A stretch of 64,000 nucleotides of DNA from Morella rubra (lineage: Eukaryota; Streptophyta; Magnoliopsida; Fagales; Myricaceae): NCBI GenBank assembly GCA_003952965.2, contig CM025849.1, positions 28,969,930 to 29,033,929 on the forward strand, given 5' to 3'. Below, piece by piece: positions 57,181-64,000 of the stretch. The notes under the pieces were generated by a model, which saw only the letters and a list, made by a program, of their open reading frames with translations, was not told the origin of the DNA and ran no database searches. The position numbers and the translations under genes were made by a program. The stretch's first letter is position 1, and each line of letters starts with the position of its first letter.

Positions 57181-60100
57181 TTACTCCTCACCCCATGTTG
57201 ATGGTCCACCCATTCCAATTTCAGTTGAGGGTGATAGATCAAGTGCAGGCCCAGAGCCATGGCTTTTCTGTTTCCTTTTCTTCACAGAGAAGGTAACTAA
57301 GCCACCCGCCAAATTCATGTCTTGAACAGTGTTGTCTGCTATTTTCTTTTCATCCTTGGAACTTTCTACAAGGTCAGCAGAAAACAGCTCTGTAAAGGAA
57401 GCTTCTGGATCATCAATATTAAGTTCGCCTTTCTTCACCTTTGATTTCTTCTTTAGTTTCTTTTCGACCTCCCCATCAATCACATGGGCTGGAACCTCTT
57501 CCTTTGACAGCTTTTCAATCTTCTTCTGCTTTGGTTTCTCCTTTACACCAAGAAAGTGAGCATTATCGGTACTGTCTTCATGCCCCTTGAGCCAATTTCT
57601 CCTGGTTTCATGTATTTTAACATCCTTGCAAACCAAAACCTCTTTTTCTGAGACAATGTCATTTGTTTCCTTCCTTTTCCGCTTCAATTTATGTTGCACA
57701 TCAACAATGATAGCATTATCTGAAGGGTCATCTTTGCTTTGATCCATTAGATGATGTTTGGAGTTCTTTTTTCCAATGACCTCAACTTTTTTCAAGATGT
57801 TGTCATCTGCTTCCTGCCTTTTCTGCTTCAATTTCTTCTTCCCCTCAATACCTCTGGCCTTATCAAGATGATCATCTACGCTATCTGTCACGTGATGTTT
57901 TGATTTCTTTTTCCTGGTGACATCACTTTGCTCTTCCTCTAGAACATCTAGCTTGTCAGCAGCATTTATTGAATAATCATCAACAGCATCACCTGTCTCG
58001 CTGTTCTTGTTCTTGGTATATTTATTTGTTGGCTTAGCATTAAAGATCAGCAAGTTTGGCAATGCTATCTTGATCTGCAGTTAAAACCAGAATAGCTGTA
58101 CTTAAATACATTAGAGAAAGGGGAGAAGATTAGGAGGGGGTTAAGTCATGACAGATTGTTACCCTTTTCGCTAATTTCTCCTCCTCAGCAACAGGGTTCC
58201 CTTGTAGATTGAGATTTTTCAGATTAGCTAATGAAGTCAGCACCTATAATTTTAGCATCTTCCTAAGATATCTTTAGGGAAAAAAAATGTTCCAAAACCA
58301 GAGAGAGAGAGAGAGAGAGAGGGGGGGTTTGGTTGCAAAATAGACCAAAGAACTACAATTGGAGCTTGGTGTCAAACCTTCAGATCCGACCACCTCGAGA
58401 TAGCATTATTTCCCAAGTCCAAATTCTGGAGTTTCTTATTTCGAGCCAACTCATCTGGAAGAGTCTGAGTAGTTGCGCGGAGGAGGTGAAAGGACAAAAT
58501 TGGTTAATTTCAATTACAAAATATATGCTAAGCAAGAAAGCAGAATAACGTCAGAGTAACATAAGGATGGATTTCAGCTGAAGAAAGCTGCATCACAAAA
58601 GAGAGAAGCCAGACAGTAAAATACATACTGTTATCCTGTTGTGAGCAAGTCGGAGCTCTTTCAATTCAATGCAGGATTTGAGTGAAGAGCCAATATTCTG
58701 AAGTTGGCAATTAGAGAGCGAAAGCTGGAGCAAAAAACATATTTTTAGAGCGAAAGCTGTAATTGGGTGAAATTACAACAGACGGTAGACGACTTACCTT
58801 AGTGACAGATTTCACCTTCACCAGAGACTCCCCAATTGTATGGATTGGATTTCTAGAAAGAACTACAAAATAATCCAAAAGGCCAAAGAACATTATTCAA
58901 TTTCCAAAGACCAACTCTTTAACCGTGAAAATGGAATGAAAATTAAGAGTGTCTTAAAGATAGCCATTGAAGAGGCTTAGGAAATTATTTTAACAGGGTT
59001 TAAACTATCACTGTACAAGTTCATATCAGTAGATATGGAAAAAGGAGGAAAAAAGGGAAGAGAGAAGGGGGGGTTGCAATATCTCAATCGAACAAAAGTA
59101 AACCTTAAAAATCATTGTCTAATCACACATAATCATGTGCCCTTTTTGTCCATTATATCATATCCAGAATGATGCTATCTTTCACCTTCCTATCCAAAAT
59201 ACCATTGTCAACCATTTATAGCATGATATTTTCTTCTCTCTCTAACTCCTTCATTCAATCTTTTCCAGTTTATCTTTCTACTATATCAGATTGAAGAATA
59301 CATTCTTATTGATGCATTATTGTCTTCATTGCATAGGAATAAACCATCTTAGACGACTCTTTCTCATTTTTCTCACCGCTAACTTTGAATAACTTACTTC
59401 ATCTGTTATCTTTCCACCAGTACCTCCGAGATTGTCTACTCTATTTTCCAGATTTCCCACACTCTTCTATTAGCCAGAATGTACACCAACAAGAGTATCA
59501 GCTTTTATTCAAGAGTCACATGTACCATCTGTGCTGCAAGAGTCCCAACAGCTGCTTTTGATCGACATACTGCCTGTTCCCATGTTCACCAGTAACACTA
59601 CATGAACCTAAACAATTCAACTTAACCAAGGTATAGGGAGTTTCCCTTGTCTTTGTCTTGATAGTAACCACCCCTACCTTTGGATGAGTAACCACATTTG
59701 TTATCTTTTCTTCCCCACTCATCAATCTTAATGTTGTCACTTTCAGCGTGCTTATCTTACGAACATGTTGATTCTAAAAAGCCTAGCAAGTTGTACCATA
59801 CAACATAGTTGGCCTTACAGCAATACCATGAAATTTCCTCTTTAATCTAATAGGTCGCCAAGAGAATCTTGGAGACCCACCAAAGTACGAACTATTAAGA
59901 TTTCTCAGAAACTGAATTCTTAGTAGAAGAGTGCAAATGAAATATTGCTCAATTTTCTATTTCAGGCACCTCTGGATGTTTGTGCCATTTGTCCACATGC
60001 ATCTGCTCATGTCAGACACTTGCACTGTTCTTCCAAGGGCATGTATTGCTCTCTAACAATTGCATTAGAATTGAGCCATTGACAAACAGGTTACAGGCCA

Positions 60101-61864
60101 ATTAGTCAACCTAGGTAGATTTCAAGTCATCTCGAATATGTCCAAATTAGTCCAAGTTATAGAAAATAACAATATTATCTTAAAATTTTACGGATGAACT
60201 ATTAGAGATCTAATTCAAGAAATAAAATCTACCTATTCCTAACAAATTAAGCTTTTAGAACAAGTGGTGATTTGACATGAACTTTAATACATGCTAAGTA
60301 CAGGGTTATTGAAGATAGATTCTCTCTTATCTTCGGGTTTTCTTTCCAAAAATTATCTCCCCTGATTTTCTACATTGCATTTCTACTCCAAAAGAAAACC
60401 AAATTAAAATCAAATGACATTGAAAGTTGAATTTATAGGGTGTAACTAAACCATATGACATTACTAGTAGAAAATTTCATTGCACAACAGTCATCTAATG
60501 TAGACACTAAAATTTAAAACATAATTTAGACATTCAAATATGAAGATATACCCAGAGTATTCAGATCTTTCATCTGATCAAGTTTGCAAATGGAAAGAAT
60601 CTCATTATCTGCACAAGCAAGAAATCAAATGGATTAGTAGAGAAACAAAACACAAACAAGTGCACGCCACAAAGTTTTCCTCATCATACGCAAAATATAG
60701 TTACCAATCTATGAGTTAATGACAACTACAGTTGAAAGCTCACCATTCAAAATCAAAGCACGTAAGGTCAGAAGAGACCCGACTTCATCCATTGATCTCA
60801 ACTTATTTTTCCCTGCATTTAACACCTGATTACAAAAGATGGAACAAATTTCAGAACCTAACACTGTTCACCAACTAAAAATATAAACAGGCAACAAATG
60901 CACTTCGGATGGACAGTATTACATTAATGGTTGTTTGAAGAAAAGAAAAAAAAAAAGGAAGATCACAACTAAAGCAGATTATGTAAATTTTAAACTAGGC
61001 TAGGGAAGAAGCAAAAACTGGCAGTAAAACTCTTAATGGCAATTAAGTAGCTCTAATGGATAAGTACCAAAAGAATTTCGCACAAAGAGGAAGAAAAAAA
61101 AAAGGCGGAGGATGATATAGAAGAAAGTGCTGTTGACATGCAATTGAACCGCTTTAGCAAGACATTCTTAATTCAAAAATAGATACAAGGACTTTCGGAG
61201 TCTTGATATTAGGAGAGATTAGTTGAAAACGAACGAAGCGCTCAACATGAACGAGGTCATAAACACTGGCTCAGGGCACTGGAAGAAATACTCTACCTAA
61301 GGTTCTATATCAAATTCTACTTAAATAATAACAAAAACAGAGATAGCCAAGAGAAAAGAATAAGAGAAACTTGTTGCTACTTACGGTGAGCTTAGAAATT
61401 CCTTCGATTCCTCTTAAGCTTTCCAGTTTGTTCTGTACAACTGCTAACCACTTCAAATTGACACATGCCTTCAATCCCTGATTTACCATCACCCAGGAAC
61501 TACATTAAACCTCGCTAACACGTACACACAGATATATACATATCACAAGAAGAAAAAATCACACAGGCATTAGGGTTTTGGAGAAGTACACCTCAAGAGA
61601 AGTGAGATTGTTGAAGCTGAGGTCGAGCCTCTCCAAGTTCTTGAATCCGCTCAAGCATGACACCTAAGAATGTAAAGGTTTCTTCAAGATTAGAGCAAGG
61701 GTTTGAGGGAACAAGAGATAGAGATTGAAACAAAATGGGATAGAACGATCACAACGACAACGTACGTCGGAAAGAGCCTTATAAGTTAGCTTCAAAGAAG
61801 AAACAGAGTTGGAGTCGCTGGTGGCGCTGTCCTTCAAGGCCTGCACGGTGCTCAAGCGATTCAT
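57181..61864 (-). CDS. SDS22-like leucine-rich-repeat protein, At5g22320-type, 10 exons, 541 aa
   Basis: Exons on the minus strand: 61864-61766, 61663-61592, 61477-61385, 60825-60744, 60608-60552, 58862-58798, 58724-58629, 58464-58378, 58243-58163 and 58074-57181. All introns are GT-AG and all phases join. The first ~245 residues carry about nine 22-residue LRRs of the SDS22 type (SFNNLTSLE, VQNKLESLRGIEG, GKNKLRSMDEVG, SNCQLQNIG, LGNNAISRWSDLK, LQGNPVAEEEK), with exon ends falling at repeat borders. The C-terminal ~295 residues are highly charged and Lys-rich (KKKSKHH, KKLKKKSKVKK, KKRKQKSHG), suggesting nuclear location. It resembles Arabidopsis At5g22320, whose molecular role I do not know; SDS22-like LRRs usually bind partner proteins. 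An in-frame ATG at 61990 could add 42 residues, but MNRLSTVQALKD fits the family start. Confidence 0.93.
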
Positions 61865-62086
61865 GGTTGGGACTCTCGTGGGAACGCTAGCTTGTCCGCC
61901 ACAAACTTTTGCAAGCAGTCCGAGTTTTCTTCGCAGCCTTCGAAGTGTAGACTGCGTTTCCCGCGAGGGTACGAAGGTCGATGTTCCCAAAATCCGGGTT
62001 TCCGGGTCGTCGGGCTGAGAACAAATTTTTTTTTTTAAAAAAAAAAAGATAATTAAACTTTACACCTTTCAAAGAGTTTACACTAT
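61865..62086. promoter_or_regulatory. 5' flank of the LRR gene
   Basis: Upstream of the chosen ATG. The first ~150 bp are GC-richer and likely 5' UTR/core promoter. No clear TATA box. A poly(T)/poly(A) tract lies at about 62027-62047. Confidence 0.4.
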
Positions 62087-62253
62087 GAGTAATGCTTAGT
62101 GTCCTTATTGAGTTCTTCCTAGGTTCTTCTAAGAAGAATCAACGGCTCAGGATTAATTTTAAAAGTGAGCCTCATACACTCAGAGATCCTGAGCCGTTAG
62201 ATTCTTTTTATAAGAACCTAAGAAGAATTCATGAAGGACACCAAGCATTTCTC
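62087..62253. mobile_element. Mutator-like MITE with perfect 9-bp target duplication
   Basis: 167 bp, left end GAGTAATGCTTAGTGTCC, right end in reverse GAGAAATGCTTGGTGTCC. The arms pair for about 65 bp to ACGGCTCAGGAT. Flanked on both sides by TTACACTAT (62078-62086, 62254-62262). It sits about 220 bp upstream of the LRR gene start. Confidence 0.9.
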
Positions 62254-62262
62254 TTACACTAT

Positions 62263-63924
62263 TTAGTCTAAACTTATCCATTACATTTACTAACTACTCG
62301 TTTTTAGACGTTGTACACCAAGGTTCGACCCAAGTTGACCCTCGTTGCTTTCGGTTGGTCACCCTCAAATTCATCCTTTTTCCTCCCCTTTTTTCTGCCA
62401 ATTTCTGCAAAAAAAAATTCCCTACTCGCTACCACCAGCAAATATAAAATCCAAATCATTCACAACATTTATAACATTGATCCAACATAAAAATCGCAAC
62501 AAATCCAAACAATTCACAACATTTGATCCAACAAAAAATTGCATCGGCCTAAAACAGAGAGAAAGAGGCAAAGTATGTGATAGATACTTGGAACCAACAA
62601 AAAATCGACCCAAACAACCAAAATCAGCAACCAACTCAACAGAGAGAGCAAAAAAGAGATAGACCGAGTTTGTGAGCAAGCGAGCGAGAAAGATGTGAAT
62701 CTGTGTATGGTTGAATAGAGCAAGTGATATGGTTCAGGCAGACAACAAAAACGTCGTAAATGTTTAGACCTTGGAGTTTAAAGATTTCGAGCATGCTTAT
62801 AACTGGTACAATAGTTACTCAATTAGTGTCGGATAGAGCATCCACAACAATGGCTCACATAAGAACAAAGAAATAGAGTACTATACCAATAGAATGTTTG
62901 TCTGCAACAAAGAAGGATTGAGAAGAACAAAGATCTCTCGTGATATTATTTACTTTAATTTTATTTTACATTGTATTTGTTTTAGTTATTATTATTTTTA
63001 TTGTAGTCTAATTTTAAGTTTGTATTTGTATTTATTTTAATTTTATTATTCTGTTTTATAATAATTTATTGACAATACCTATAACAGATACTTTTGCAGA
63101 AAAGAAAAAAAAATTTCAAAACTAAAACTAATAAAACCCTACTTAAGATCGACTATGACTCAAGGAAAATTAAATGGATTATCAATATTATAAATTAAAA
63201 ATGATATATTAATAAATCTAGAATATAACACTTTGTGAAAGTGATTTTGCATCTCAAAAATTTAGAAGAATATGTTTTAACTAAATTTTATTAATATTAT
63301 ATTTTTTAAATATATTATTTTATAAATTATTATAAAAGGTCTCATTTTGAAGTTTCGCCTAAAGCTTCAATTACCTTATAGCTGTCTTGAGTGAGATTCA
63401 TATTCGTTTGTAATATGAGTAGCAATTGAGAGCGTGAAGTAATCAATACTGAATTTTCTTCTCTTCATTTGTAGCAAATATTTCTTGCCATCTTTACCTC
63501 ATGGGTACAGTCCTCCAACAACTGAGCCACAAATTTAGTTTTTGAATTTCCATTACGGTTTTTACTAGAGTAGTGGCACACGACTAATTTTACACAAAGA
63601 TAATTTAGGGTCCGTTTGTTTAATTGTATTCCTCTTTTTGTAAAGTGTTTTATTTTCTTTCCGATGTTTGGATGTTTCATAAAACTGTGGTCAATAGAAA
63701 TGAGTTTCGGTCAAACGTAAAATATAAACTAATTTTTCGGAAAGTGGCTTCTTTTTTAAAAGTCGTGAATCTTCTTTCCCCATCCTCTCCCGACATCTCA
63801 CTCAACTGTTCTCCCCCTTCTCGCAGACTTCTTGCTCCCGATCTCTGTCTCTCTATATCTCTCCCGTTCTCCTCTCCTGACCTCTCACTCGATTGTTCTC
63901 ACCCTTCTCGCAGACTTCTTGCTC
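62263..63924. other. Intergenic, no gene seen
   Basis: Includes a purine-rich patch at about 62500-62700, a possible element end GGGTCCGTTTG at about 63609 of the kind common to plant MITEs (its partner would lie beyond the window), and pyrimidine-rich DNA from 63770 with a roughly 100-bp imperfect duplication (CTCGCAGACTTCTTGCTCC twice). Confidence 0.5.
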
Positions 63925-63925
63925 C

Positions 63926-63928
<3 letters not shown>

Positions 63929-64000
<72 letters not shown>
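63929..64000. repeat. (CT)n microsatellite running off the window
   Basis: At least 35 CT units, uninterrupted to the last base. Confidence 0.95.

Noticed and set aside
57329..57559. Plus-strand Ser/Phe-rich frame over the LRR gene's last exon
   Set aside because: It is the complement of Lys/Glu-rich coding sequence.

Overview
This is a window of plant nuclear DNA, almost certainly from a core eudicot. It holds a TIR-class NBS-LRR resistance-gene exon, genes with spliced GT-AG introns, TATA-box promoters, plant-type LTR retrotransposons primed by initiator tRNA-Met, and many Mutator-like and hAT-like elements. Intergenic DNA is AT-rich. I cannot name the species. There is one 1000-N assembly gap (1110-2109).

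Layout, left to right. (1) 1-690: NB-ARC exon of a TNL resistance gene, minus strand, cut by the window edge. (2) 2110-41869: a cluster of F-box genes, all on the minus strand, related to Arabidopsis At2g27310/At2g36090/CFB, with an N-terminal F-box and a hydrophobic C-terminal tail. Type I copies are A (2110-2656, rest in the gap), B (7915-8938, frameshifted), C (21725-22744, intact) and D (32468-33487, intact). Type II is represented by E (40844-41869, intact) and a 73-bp 3' remnant at 15505-15577. C and D lie in a direct tandem duplication with a period of about 10.7 kb and differ at only four residues. B is in an older, more diverged version of the same unit. (3) 42100-45310: foldback elements and a four-copy 202-bp tandem repeat. 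(4) 47548-56690: a second tandem duplication (4.4 and 4.8 kb) in which I see no gene. (5) 57181-61864: a complete ten-exon gene on the minus strand for an SDS22-like leucine-rich-repeat protein of the At5g22320 type (541 aa). (6) 61865-64000: upstream DNA with a textbook MITE, ending in a long CT repeat.

Mobile DNA explains most of the rest. The most interesting object is a Mutator-like element at 16765-21389 with ~345-bp terminal inverted repeats and a 9-bp target-site duplication; its empty site survives at copy B. It carries a fragment of a SIAMESE-RELATED (SMR) cyclin-dependent-kinase inhibitor gene, so it is a Pack-MULE. The fragment was then split by a non-autonomous Copia-type retrotransposon that has LTRs, primer-binding site, polypurine tract and a broken gag but no pol. 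The whole nest was copied again in the 10.7-kb duplication. Other elements are TRIM-like mini-retrotransposons, a 950-bp hAT-like element, a short poly(A)-ended insertion, and a family of foldback elements whose ends share a TACACTTTGCACCC-like motif.

The insertions act as a clock. B lacks the Pack-MULE and the poly(A) insertion, while C and D share both, so both arrived after the B/C split and before the C/D duplication. The F-box genes probably encode substrate receptors of SCF ubiquitin ligases. The LRR gene and the TNL exon are unrelated neighbours. I found no tRNA, rRNA or recognisable microRNA.
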